A stretch of 8,040 nucleotides of DNA from Clostridia bacterium (GCA_017537515.1 JAFYKO010000118.1:1-8040); one strand, 5' to 3'; positions 1 through 5,327 are shown, counted from the first letter of the stretch. Numbers and translations: made by a program. The notes: generated by a model from the sequence alone, not told the origin.

Positions 1-141
1 ACCGGGATATTCAAGAACTATCAAAAAGCCTTATGAAAAAATCAATTTTCATTAAGGACAAAACGCAACCCAAGAGGAAAGGCAAAGAAAATTATAGGAT
101 ATTCCATTGGATTGACTATGTAGATTATACGGACGGAGTTA
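1..141. repeat. Terminal redundancy of a circular molecule, left copy
   Basis: Bases 1-141 are identical to bases 7900-8040, reading the same way. Joining the ends at this overlap restores an uninterrupted rep reading frame. The simplest reading is a circular plasmid of 7,899 bp whose contig was written with a 141-bp overlap, not a biological terminal repeat. Confidence 0.95.
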
Positions 142-602
142 TAACCTTTAAGTTAAGTGATAGCCTTAAACCCTATTTAATCGGGCTGGAACAGTTATTT
201 ACTTTATACGGTTATGATGCGGTTATCGGCCTGCCTACAAACTATTCTATAAGGCTTTATGAACTGATAGCAAGTTATCAGAATATGACAGTTAGGCTTA
301 TGCCCGACACCAACTATACGGACATTCCAATAGAAAAGAACGAATTTATATTTACTATTGATTGGTTGCGGGACTATTTTAACTGTAATGATAAATACCC
401 GAATACCGGAGATTTTGTAAAGCGTGTAATAGATGGAGCAGTAAAAGCCATTGTAAAAAATACGCTTATGCGGTTATCGTATCGCACAGTAAAGAAAGGC
501 CGTAGCATTACGCACATTGTCTTTAAGTTGAATGAATGGACGAACCAAGACTTTACGGACTATTTAATGAAACTGCGGGGATGGGATAAAGAGGAAGAAT
601 AA
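1..602 (+). CDS. rep: Rep_3-family plasmid replication initiator, C-terminal part (continues from 7668)
   Basis: This is the rest of the gene that starts at 7668. Here the frame runs without a break from base 3 (codon CGG) to the TAA at 600-602. The ATG at 33 is an internal Met (residue 89), not a start. Joined across the circle, the protein has 277 residues, a normal length for Rep_3 (RepB/RepE-like) initiators, which have two winged-helix domains that bind origin iterons. This part holds the end of the first domain and all of the second, with the typical pattern of a short helix-rich stretch (SIRLYELIASY), a basic segment and a final beta hairpin (ITHIVFKLNEW) before an acidic tail. It probably acts in the cytoplasm to open the origin at the iterons upstream of its own gene. 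Family assignment is from sequence pattern and iteron context. Confidence 0.9.
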   Translation, partial: RDIQELSKSLMKKSIFIKDKTQPKRKGKENYRIFHWIDYVDYTDGVITFKLSDSLKPYLIGLEQLFTLYGYDAVIGLPTNYSIRLYELIASYQNMTVRLMPDTNYTDIPIEKNEFIFTIDWLRDYFNCNDKYPNTGDFVKRVIDGAVKAIVKNTLMRLSYRTVKKGRSITHIVFKLNEWTNQDFTDYLMKLRGWDKEEE

Positions 603-767
603 CCCAGCCCCAAAGGTGCGAGGAAGTCCGCCACAAGGATTTTGTTAGCGACGCTGAAAGAACGGTGAACCGCCGCCACCCGCTCCGGAGAGCGAGAACA
701 GACGCAGACAGCAACCAACCGACCCGCCGGGACAACGAAGACCAGGCAAGGGGAAACGATTAAAAGG
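603..767. other. GC-rich non-coding stretch downstream of rep
   Basis: No credible gene is visible here. The composition is clearly more GC-rich than the AT-rich genes around it, up to about position 760. It contains a short perfect hairpin, CGCTC-CGGA-GAGCG, and GC-rich runs such as CCGCCGCCACCCGC. There is no clear intrinsic terminator after rep, so rep transcripts may read through towards the gene at 816. Open frames on the minus strand here lack ribosome sites and look like shadows of GC-rich sequence. It could be a remnant of another element or a structured leader. Confidence 0.5.
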
Positions 768-795
768 TATTTTTGAAAATGAATTTTCAAAAATA
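768..795. promoter_or_regulatory. Perfect 13-bp-arm dyad upstream of the metallohydrolase gene
   Basis: The arms TATTTTTGAAAAT (768-780) and ATTTTCAAAAATA (783-795) are perfect inverted complements around a 2-base centre. A TAAAAT resembling a -10 box sits at its right edge (794-799), but no well-spaced -35 is visible. The spacing to the ribosome site (about 802-808) is too short for a confident promoter. The near-continuous symmetry fits an operator for a dimeric regulator better than a terminator, because no T-run follows. The HTH protein at 2421 in the same unit is a possible ligand, by inference only. Confidence 0.5.
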
Positions 796-815
796 AAATA
801 GAAAGGGATGGCATT

Positions 816-2405
816 ATGAAGTTTGACAACATCAAAAAAGCCATTGATTCCGGTGTAAATGGAGTAAAAAAAGAACTTAAAGCCGGGGTAGATGGGGTAA
901 AACAAGAGATAAAGACGGAAGTCAAAGAGATTAAACCCAATAAAACTTTATTTAATAAGGTTTTTGATATTGTCCGGTGGGTTTTCGTTGCGATGTTCGC
1001 AATTATGGCACTTGTATTTATGCCGAGTTTTGGCAGTTTTGTTTTCTTATTCTGTGCCGTTTTGATTGCCCCAATTAAGAGGATTCAAGACTTTATTACG
1101 AATAAGTTTTTCCAAAAGAAGAAAAGACCAAAGTTGGCAAAAGGGCTTTCTATTGGTATTTTGGTCTATGTTTTACTGTTCGTAGGTATGTTTACTGTGC
1201 CTACTGCGGACATTCCCGAAGAACCTACAACCCCCACAATAGAAATGTCTGCCGGAGATACTACCGAACCTACAACGCAGACAGAGGCCACCCAGCCCAC
1301 GGAAACAGAACAGAAAGAAACTACCGCCCCGATTGAAACAACACAGCCCACCGAAGCACCTACCGAACCGGAGCAGACCGAAGCACCTACCGAAGCAATC
1401 CCCGAAAATTCTACTTTTGAAATCCACTTTATTGATGTAGGTCAAGCGGATTCCGCACTTGTTCTTTGTGATGGTAAGGCTATGCTGATTGATGGCGGTA
1501 ATAGCGGTGATAGTAGTCTTATTTACTCTTACTTAAAGAACCACAATATTTCCCATCTTGATTACATTGTCGCAACACACGGACACGAAGACCACATAGG
1601 CGGTCTGTCCGGTGCTCTTAATTACGCTACTGTTGGCACGGCCTATTGTAGCGTTAGCAACTATGACAGCGAAGCCTTTAACGACTTTGTAAAATACCTT
1701 GCCAAGCAAGATAAAGAAATCGTTATTCCCACCGCAGGCGAAACCTTTAAGTTAGGAAGTGCGGAAGTCAAGATTTTGGCACCGCTTTCCAGTTATAGCG
1801 ACCACAACGACACATCTATTGTTTTACGGATTACCTATGGCAATACCTCTTTCCTCTTTACTGGCGATGCTGAACGAGAAGCAGAACAAGACATTTTAAG
1901 TAAGGGCTATGAATTAAAAAGCACAGTTCTTAAAGTAGGCCACCACGGAAGCAAAGATTCTACTACTTATCCGTTCTTGCGTGAGATTATGCCCGAATAC
2001 GCTATTATTTCCGTAGGTCAAGACAATTCTTACGGACACCCCACGGAAGACGCGTTAAGCCGTCTGCGGGACGCTGATGTTAAGGTGTTTAGAACAGACC
2101 TACAAGGAACGATTATTTGCGTAAGTGATGGCGAAAATGTTAGTTTCACAGTAGAGAGAAACGAAGATGCCGACACTTTGGCAATCCCCACCGAACCCCC
2201 TACCGAAGCACCTACCGAACCGGAGCAGACAGAACCCGAAGCAACCGGAACGGATTATGTAGGCAATAAGAATAGCAAGAAGTTCCATTATGCGTGGTGT
2301 AGTAGCGTTGACAAGATGAAAGAATCAAATAAATACTACTATACCGGAACACGAGAAGAAATGATTGCCAAGGGTTATGAGCCTTGCGGAAACTGCCATC
2401 CGTAA
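816..2405 (+). CDS. Membrane-anchored ComEC-like metallo-beta-lactamase-fold hydrolase with C-terminal Ada-like zinc motif
   Basis: A 529-aa protein with clear modules. Residues 12-33 are two 11-residue amphipathic repeats (SGVNGVKKELK, AGVDGVKQEIK). Three hydrophobic segments follow (about 51-69, 71-88, 109-128), with a basic loop between the second and third, which predicts the rest lies outside the cell. A Thr/Pro/Glu linker (about 133-198) leads to the metallohydrolase domain (about 201-447): HFIDVGQADS start, T-HGHEDH-IGG metal motif (255-260), GDAE Asp351, VGHHG (376-377) and His408. This matches the soluble domain of ComEC/Rec2 and related secreted hydrolases. A second linker precedes a C-terminal zinc-type motif (Cys495, Cys524, Cys527) seen on such proteins in Clostridia. 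The start follows GAAAGGGA with good spacing. The substrate is unknown; extracellular nucleic acid is one inference. It is not a recognisable beta-lactamase. Confidence 0.85.
   Translation: MKFDNIKKAIDSGVNGVKKELKAGVDGVKQEIKTEVKEIKPNKTLFNKVFDIVRWVFVAMFAIMALVFMPSFGSFVFLFCAVLIAPIKRIQDFITNKFFQKKKRPKLAKGLSIGILVYVLLFVGMFTVPTADIPEEPTTPTIEMSAGDTTEPTTQTEATQPTETEQKETTAPIETTQPTEAPTEPEQTEAPTEAIPENSTFEIHFIDVGQADSALVLCDGKAMLIDGGNSGDSSLIYSYLKNHNISHLDYIVATHGHEDHIGGLSGALNYATVGTAYCSVSNYDSEAFNDFVKYLAKQDKEIVIPTAGETFKLGSAEVKILAPLSSYSDHNDTSIVLRITYGNTSFLFTGDAEREAEQDILSKGYELKSTVLKVGHHGSKDSTTYPFLREIMPEYAIISVGQDNSYGHPTEDALSRLRDADVKVFRTDLQGTIICVSDGENVSFTVERNEDADTLAIPTEPPTEAPTEPEQTEPEATGTDYVGNKNSKKFHYAWCSSVDKMKESNKYYYTGTREEMIAKGYEPCGNCHP
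1350..1378 (+). repeat. 29-bp direct repeat, copy 1 (linker before the hydrolase domain)
   Basis: Bases 1350-1378 are identical to 2202-2230. Both encode the TEAPTEPEQT-type linker, one on each side of the catalytic domain. The offset is 852 bp, a multiple of three, so the copies are in the same frame. Confidence 0.9.
2202..2230 (+). repeat. 29-bp direct repeat, copy 2 (linker after the hydrolase domain)
   Basis: Exact copy of 1350-1378. Recombination between the two would remove 284 codons in frame, taking out the whole metallohydrolase domain and leaving an anchor fused to the zinc-motif tail. Confidence 0.9.
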
Positions 2406-2420
2406 AGAGGTTATAGAAAA

Positions 2421-3080
2421 ATGGTTGAAGTTGAATATTTAAGCATAGCCGAATTTGCGGACAAAGCCGGTGTTTCAAAGCAGGCAATTTACAAGCAAGT
2501 CAACAACGGCAACAGCCAAATTGCCCCTTACCTTTTGCGTGATGGTAAGCGAACCTTAATCAAAGTGTCTGCTTTACAAGAGTTGTATGGGGTTGATACA
2601 GAAAATTTAACCTTTACAACCCCCACAGAGGACGCAGAACCAACCCAAACAACCCCAAAGGGAAATGATGGGGTTGAAGAACAACCCCCACAGACAACCC
2701 TTGAAAGCCCCACAGAACAACCCATTAAACCCAGTTCAACCCTTGAAAATCAACCCATTTCAACCGACTACATAGAGTTTCTAAAAGCCCAAGTAGCCGA
2801 ATTGAAAGCCGAGAAAGACGCAGTAGAAAAGAGATTAAGTGCTACCATCGCAGAGAAAGACAGCATAATAAAAGACCAGTCCGCACAGTTAGCACAACTG
2901 GCACAGCAAGTCGCACAGATAGCAGATAAAGCACTTATAACCACCGCACAACAGCAGTATCTAACGGCAAGGGCAGGCGGTGAAGCGGTAGAAATTAACC
3001 CCGCAGAAGAAGCCCCAATAGTGGAACAGCCCCCGCAACCAAAGAAAAAAGGCTTTTGGAGTAAGATTTTCGGCGGTTAA
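2421..3080 (+). CDS. HTH and coiled-coil plasmid protein, replication-accessory type
   Basis: A 219-aa protein not assigned with certainty. Residues 6-30 (LSIAEFADKAGVSKQAIYKQV) form an HTH of the MerR/excisionase-like style, with a following strand-like segment to about 52. A long T/P/Q-rich linker (63-112) leads to a coiled coil (about 117-165, heptads such as AELKAEKDAVEKRLSA), then a Pro-rich stretch and a basic-aromatic tail, KKKGFWSKIFGG. This order (N-terminal HTH, coiled coil, short aromatic tail) is that of the small plasmid proteins often encoded beside rep genes in Firmicutes (DUF536-like). The gene starts 15 bp after the hydrolase stop, with AGAGG as ribosome site, so the two are probably co-transcribed. 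A role in copy control, partition or repression is inference. Confidence 0.65.
   Translation: MVEVEYLSIAEFADKAGVSKQAIYKQVNNGNSQIAPYLLRDGKRTLIKVSALQELYGVDTENLTFTTPTEDAEPTQTTPKGNDGVEEQPPQTTLESPTEQPIKPSSTLENQPISTDYIEFLKAQVAELKAEKDAVEKRLSATIAEKDSIIKDQSAQLAQLAQQVAQIADKALITTAQQQYLTARAGGEAVEINPAEEAPIVEQPPQPKKKGFWSKIFGG
2616..2766. repeat. CAACCC-rich repeats in the linker of the HTH protein
   Basis: The + strand has ten C-runs of three or more between 2620 and 2756, mostly within CAACCC or AACCCC. The 14-mer ACAACCCCCACAGA occurs exactly at 2616-2629 and 2681-2694. The minus strand is therefore rich in GGGTTG tracts. At protein level this is the T/P/Q linker, so the repeats may reflect only the low-complexity linker. 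Confidence 0.7.
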
Positions 3081-3087
3081 TTGCTAC

Positions 3088-3116
3088 TTGAAAAAGGAAA
3101 ATTATAGCATTATAAT
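3088..3116 (+). promoter_or_regulatory. Sigma-A-type promoter for the gene at 3161
   Basis: TTGAAA (3088-3093), a 17-bp spacer and a perfect TATAAT (3111-3116). Transcription would start near 3123, leaving a leader of about 38 nt with AGAAAGGA as ribosome site before the ATG at 3161. Confidence 0.8.
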
Positions 3117-3160
3117 ACGAATTGAACGAAAACCAAGAGAAACAGAAAGGATAAATTACT

Positions 3161-3673
3161 ATGACAAAGCATTATACTATTGATGAAGCAAAGAAAATTA
3201 TCTATGCTGACATTCTGGCCTTGACCGCCAAGGAAGAAGCAGAGGTAGAAAAGTTCGTTAAGTTTGGCTTTACTGTTGAGAACAAGAAAGCCGACAGCAA
3301 GGCCAAGGTTGAGCGTTTGAACGACCCCTATATTTTGGAATACTTAAAGGACGATGCCGAAGCACTGGCAACTTATGCGGGCTTGAAGAATGAAGTTGCT
3401 ACCGATGAAAACGGCAAGACCAAGACCACCAGCAAGGGCAACGCAAAGAAAAAGGGCTTTAACGCAGGCCGTAATTGGTTTGCCAAGACTTATCCCGCTG
3501 ACGCATCCACCCTTGACGAAGAAATTGAAAAGGCAGGCTTAAAGAAGCAGTTCGCAGAACTTTGGAAAGCCTATGCCGACCAAAACAAGGATGTTAAGGG
3601 TGCTATGAACGCTGACGAGTATAAGCGTGATTTCTATTGGAAGAAAGTTTTCGTTAGACCCGCAAAGAAGTAA
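3161..3673 (+). CDS. Unknown Lys-rich 170-aa protein, predicted well expressed
   Basis: I do not recognise this protein. It has about 30 lysines in 170 residues, no cysteine, no membrane segment and no signal peptide. The N-terminal half is helical (TIDEAKKIIYADILAL, TAKEEAEVEKFVKFGF). A basic, Gly/Asn/Thr-rich loop (about 82-102, GKTKTTSKGNAKKKGF) divides it from a second helical half ending in an aromatic-basic tail (YWKKVFVRPAKK). Codon choice differs from neighbours: AAG and C-ending codons are used freely where nearby genes prefer AAA and T-ending codons. It stands alone with a near-consensus promoter, a good ribosome site and a strong terminator, which suggests an abundant product. A nucleic-acid-binding or plasmid-maintenance role is possible from the charge, but nothing in the sequence proves it. 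Confidence 0.8.
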   Translation: MTKHYTIDEAKKIIYADILALTAKEEAEVEKFVKFGFTVENKKADSKAKVERLNDPYILEYLKDDAEALATYAGLKNEVATDENGKTKTTSKGNAKKKGFNAGRNWFAKTYPADASTLDEEIEKAGLKKQFAELWKAYADQNKDVKGAMNADEYKRDFYWKKVFVRPAKK

Positions 3674-3680
3674 TAATAAG

Positions 3681-3709
3681 GGGCAGGCCGTGGGGTCTGC
3701 CCTTTTTTT
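3681..3709 (+). terminator. Intrinsic terminator after the Lys-rich gene
   Basis: GGGCAGGCC (3681-3689) pairs with GGTCTGCCC (3694-3702), giving nine pairs including one G-U, around a GTGG loop. Seven T follow (3703-3709). It starts seven bases after the stop codon. Confidence 0.92.
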
Positions 3710-3830
3710 GATACAGTAGTATTAAATCTGCCGTATGAAAAAATAGTATTAAAAGTGCTTGACAAACGACCCCCAATGCTGTATTATAGTAGTATCAAAT
3801 CTAACGAAGGTCAAAACTAATACTACACTA
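3707..3830. promoter_or_regulatory. Repeated AGTAGTATYAAA elements: probable res site or operator of the recombinase
   Basis: AGTAGTATTAAATCT (3715-3729) and AGTAGTATCAAATCT (3788-3802) differ at one base. A weaker copy, AATAGTATTAAAAGT, lies at 3742-3756. An inverted copy, CTAATACTACA, lies at 3817-3827. The first copy is also half of a dyad, TTTGATAC-agta-GTATTAAA (3707-3726). The array of about 120 bp ends just before the serine recombinase, the usual place and size of a resolvase res site that doubles as its operator. Crossover point and subsite borders are not determined. Confidence 0.6.
3759..3787 (+). promoter_or_regulatory. Promoter of the serine recombinase gene
   Basis: Perfect TTGACA (3759-3764), 17-bp spacer and TATTAT (3782-3787). 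A strong repeat copy (3788-3802) begins right after the -10 box, so protein bound there would block transcription. This supports autoregulation. Confidence 0.8.
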
Positions 3831-3849
3831 TACAAAGGGGCTATGATTT

Positions 3850-4533
3850 ATGATTTATGGTTATTGCCGTATCAGCCGGGCGAAGCAGAGTATTGAAAGA
3901 CAAATTAGAAATATTAAGGCAGTTTTTCCCGAAGCCGTTATAATTCAAGAAGTATTTACCCGCACCCGGTTGGACCGGAAAGAGTGGCCGAAGTTATACA
4001 AGGGAGTTAAGGCCGGGGACACCATTGTTTTTGATAGCGTAAGCCGAATGTCCGGAAACGCTGACGATGGATTTAATGCGTATGAAGAACTGTATAACCG
4101 GGGTGTATCGTTGGTTTTCTTGAAAGAACCCCACATTAACACCGATACTTACAAGCAGGCATTAGCAAGCCAAATCACACTAACTGGCGGTAGCGTTGAT
4201 TTTATTTTAGAGGGTGTAAACAAATACCTTATGGTTCTTGCCAAAGAACAAATTAGACTTGCTTTTGAGCAGAGCGAAAAGGAAGTTGAAGACTTACACC
4301 AACGCACCCGGGAAGGCTTAATAACGGCGAAATTGAACGGAAAGCAGGTAGGCCAAAAGACCGGAGCGAAACTGACAACTAAAAAAAGCATTACCGCCAA
4401 AGAAACCATTAAGAAGCATAGCCAAGACTTTGACGGAACACTTGCGGACGCTGATGTTATGACGCTTACCGGACTTTCCCGCAATACCTATTACAAGTAT
4501 AAGCGTGAATTAAGGGAAGAAATGGGGCTGTAA
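3850..4533 (+). CDS. Small serine recombinase (resolvase/invertase family)
   Basis: A 227-aa protein with the resolvase-type catalytic domain. The N-terminus MIYGYCRISRAKQSIERQ holds the catalytic Ser9 and Arg7. FDSVSRMSGN (61-70) is the conserved motif with Asp62 and Arg66; the usual DRLGR-type motif here reads DSVSR. Arg43 may correspond to the third active-site Arg. A long E-type helix (about 126-160, ending HQRTREGLITAKLNGK) leads to a C-terminal HTH (about 198-220, TGLSRNTYYKYKREL). It breaks and rejoins DNA through a 5' phosphoserine link, probably to resolve plasmid dimers at the repeats just upstream. The ATG at 3850 has AAAGGGG nine bases upstream; the ATG at 3843 is out of frame. 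The size excludes a large serine integrase. Inversion of a segment is less likely because no inverted site pair is seen elsewhere. Confidence 0.92.
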   Translation: MIYGYCRISRAKQSIERQIRNIKAVFPEAVIIQEVFTRTRLDRKEWPKLYKGVKAGDTIVFDSVSRMSGNADDGFNAYEELYNRGVSLVFLKEPHINTDTYKQALASQITLTGGSVDFILEGVNKYLMVLAKEQIRLAFEQSEKEVEDLHQRTREGLITAKLNGKQVGQKTGAKLTTKKSITAKETIKKHSQDFDGTLADADVMTLTGLSRNTYYKYKRELREEMGL

Positions 4534-4539
4534 AGCCCC
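4524..4539 (+). other. Intercistronic hairpin at the recombinase stop codon
   Basis: GGGGCT-GTAA-AGCCCC forms a perfect six-pair hairpin with the stop codon TAA in the loop. No T-run follows, so it is unlikely to terminate. It may protect mRNA or partly limit read-through into the gene at 4572. Confidence 0.45.
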
Positions 4540-4571
4540 TATTCCCGCCAATATATAAAGGGGTAGATTCT

Positions 4572-4844
4572 ATGACAAACAAAGACCTTTTGACAATCCA
4601 CGGATATTTGAAAGAATACCGGGAAGACCAGGCACAGTATGTAAAGATTTTGAAGTATGCCGATATTGATATTCCATTACAGCACTTGTGCCGAGAGGGT
4701 GAAGACGCAAAAGAAATTCGTGCGAGAATCCTAAAAGAAACAGAAGAAAAGGTTGCCGATATTGATAGACTACTACAAGCAATCAGGGACGAAACAATTA
4801 ACGCGGATTTTGAGTGTAAAGACGGAAAAGTTTATTTCAAATAA
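4572..4844 (+). CDS. Unknown 90-aa helical protein
   Basis: I do not recognise a family. The protein is short, charged and mostly helical, with a Cys at 50 in LCREGEDAKEIRARI, a likely amphipathic helix over 52-80 (KEIRARILKETEEKVADIDRLLQAI) and a short C-terminal strand-like end, FECKDGKVYFK. It has no membrane segment or known motif. AAAGGGG lies eight bases before the ATG, and 38 bp separate it from the recombinase stop, so it is probably expressed with the recombinase and ended by the terminator at 4854. The repeated ribosome site, the unit position and the terminator support a real gene. An accessory role with the recombinase is only a guess from position. Confidence 0.75.
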   Translation: MTNKDLLTIHGYLKEYREDQAQYVKILKYADIDIPLQHLCREGEDAKEIRARILKETEEKVADIDRLLQAIRDETINADFECKDGKVYFK

Positions 4845-4853
4845 GTGTGATTT

Positions 4854-4886
4854 CCCCGGTATTCCGAACGGATTACCGGGGTTTTT
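4854..4886 (+). terminator. Intrinsic terminator after the 90-aa gene
   Basis: CCCCGGTA (4854-4861) pairs with TACCGGGG (4874-4881). An inner TCC/GGA stem closes a GAAC loop. Five T follow directly, with a further T-run at 4893-4898. It ends the recombinase unit. Confidence 0.9.
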
Positions 4887-4896
4887 CTATCCTTTT

Positions 4897-4925
4897 TTGA
4901 TTTTATAAAAATTTTTTGGTATAAT
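4897..4925 (+). promoter_or_regulatory. Extended -10 promoter for the gene-free region
   Basis: TTGATT (4897-4902), 17-bp spacer, then TGG-TATAAT with the TG extension at 4917-4918 and a perfect -10 box at 4920-4925. No gene begins within 430 bp downstream, so it drives either a non-coding RNA or a long leader. Transcription would start near 4932. Confidence 0.75.
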
Positions 4926-5212
4926 TTTATTACAAAAGAAATCTGCTACACAGAGGAAACCCCTATGTAGCAGACTATCAAATTATAGGTGGCATTGTGC
5001 CACAAGGGGCATTGTATTTCGCCCATCTACTTATATATGTATTCAAGTAGGCAAAAAGGGACAATTATTTTTAGAAAATTATAAAAATCGTAGTCCCAAA
5101 TAAAAAAACGATTTAGCGGGAGAATAGCCCACGCAAAAGCGGTATAGGGGTTGAAAAATATTTTTTTCCCGAAAAGGGTAGCCCGGTCGGTAGGACAAAA
5201 GCAGATAATTTA

Positions 5213-5224
5213 TACATTAGATTT
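5213..5224 (+). repeat. 12-bp direct repeat TACATTAGATTT, copy 1
   Basis: TACATTAGATTT occurs here and at 5316-5327, 103 bp apart. The pair brackets the dyad and the terminator. The region is AT-rich, so chance is possible. Confidence 0.5.
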
Positions 5225-5228
5225 TTTA

Positions 5229-5252
5229 AGTATAATACAGGGGAATTATACT
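5229..5252. promoter_or_regulatory. Dyad AGTATAAT/ATTATACT containing a -10 box
   Basis: AGTATAAT (5229-5236) and ATTATACT (5245-5252) are perfect inverted complements with an 8-base centre. The left arm contains TATAAT (5231-5236), with a weak TTTATA -35 at 16 bp (5209-5214). It could be a regulated promoter for the unit at 5358, just ahead of the terminator at 5274. The order AAGTATA, TTATACT, TTTACAT also resembles MOBV-type transfer origins as I recall them, but the nick-site bases are not conserved. Confidence 0.4.
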
Positions 5253-5273
5253 GTTTTACATATACACGAATAA

Positions 5274-5308
5274 AGACCGCCCCATTATAGGGCGGTCTAT
5301 TATTTTTT
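5274..5308 (+). terminator. Intrinsic terminator or attenuator upstream of the HTH gene
   Basis: AGACCGCCC (5274-5282) pairs perfectly with GGGCGGTCT (5290-5298) around a 7-base loop, followed by ATTA and six T (5303-5308). It ends the candidate RNA. No promoter is visible between it and the gene at 5358, so that unit may depend on read-through, making this an attenuator. Confidence 0.9.
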
Positions 5309-5320
5309 ATGTAATTACAT
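5309..5320. promoter_or_regulatory. 12-bp perfect palindrome before the HTH gene
   Basis: ATGTAATTACAT is fully self-complementary and lies directly after the terminator T-run and 37 bp before the HTH start. It is a plausible operator half-site pair for the small HTH protein, by position only. Its right part overlaps the second TACATTAGATTT copy (5316-5327). Confidence 0.4.
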
Positions 5321-5327
5321 TAGATTT
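5316..5327 (+). repeat. 12-bp direct repeat TACATTAGATTT, copy 2
   Basis: Exact match to 5213-5224. It lies between the terminator and the ribosome site of the HTH gene. Confidence 0.5.

Larger units (their letters stand above)
4932..5308 (+). ncRNA. Candidate structured non-coding RNA or attenuating leader
   Basis: About 375 nt lie between a good promoter and an intrinsic terminator, with no credible ORF. Successive stems can be read directly: TCTGCTACA/TGTAGCAGA (4942-4950 with 4966-4974); GTGGCA-TTG-TGCCAC (4989-5003); GGGC/GCCC (5007-5010 with 5021-5024); CTACTT/AAGTAG (5027-5032 with 5045-5050); GGGAC/GTCCC (5058-5062 with 5093-5097); AAATCGT/ACGATTT (5085-5091 with 5108-5114). The last two interleave, so they could form a pseudoknot or compete. 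More G/C stems follow around 5116-5190. I recognise no known RNA class. It may be a free RNA or a leader controlling the HTH-HNH-winged-helix unit. Stems were paired by eye, without energies. Confidence 0.5.

Noticed and set aside
33..35. ATG 33 as the start of a 189-aa gene
   Set aside because: The frame is open upstream to the window edge and continues from ATG 7668 across the circle join; ATG 33 is internal Met89 of Rep.
560..940. 126-aa open frame on the minus strand
   Set aside because: It overlaps rep and the start of the hydrolase gene, has no ribosome site and reads as antisense of GC-rich sequence.
816..2405. Antibiotic-type metallo-beta-lactamase
   Set aside because: The FIDVGQADS start, VGHHG motif, membrane anchor and Cys tail are of the ComEC-like group; the metal motif alone does not imply beta-lactam hydrolysis.
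5176..5196. Sequence resembling a tRNA D-arm (GGGTAGCCCGGTCGGTAGGAC)
   Set aside because: One D-stem pair is broken and no anticodon arm, T-arm or acceptor pairing follows in the AT-rich sequence. Probably coincidence or part of the structured RNA.
5229..5256. Xer/dif-like recombination site (11-6-11 layout)
   Set aside because: The right half starts TTAT, but the two arms do not match XerC/XerD arms and the symmetry centre is wrong for an 11-6-11 site. A multimer-resolving serine recombinase is already present.
4932..5308. HEARO/OMEGA-type guide RNA because an HNH gene lies downstream
   Set aside because: The HNH protein is a short NUMOD4/HNH_3 type without RuvC or other IscB features, so the association would be by name only.
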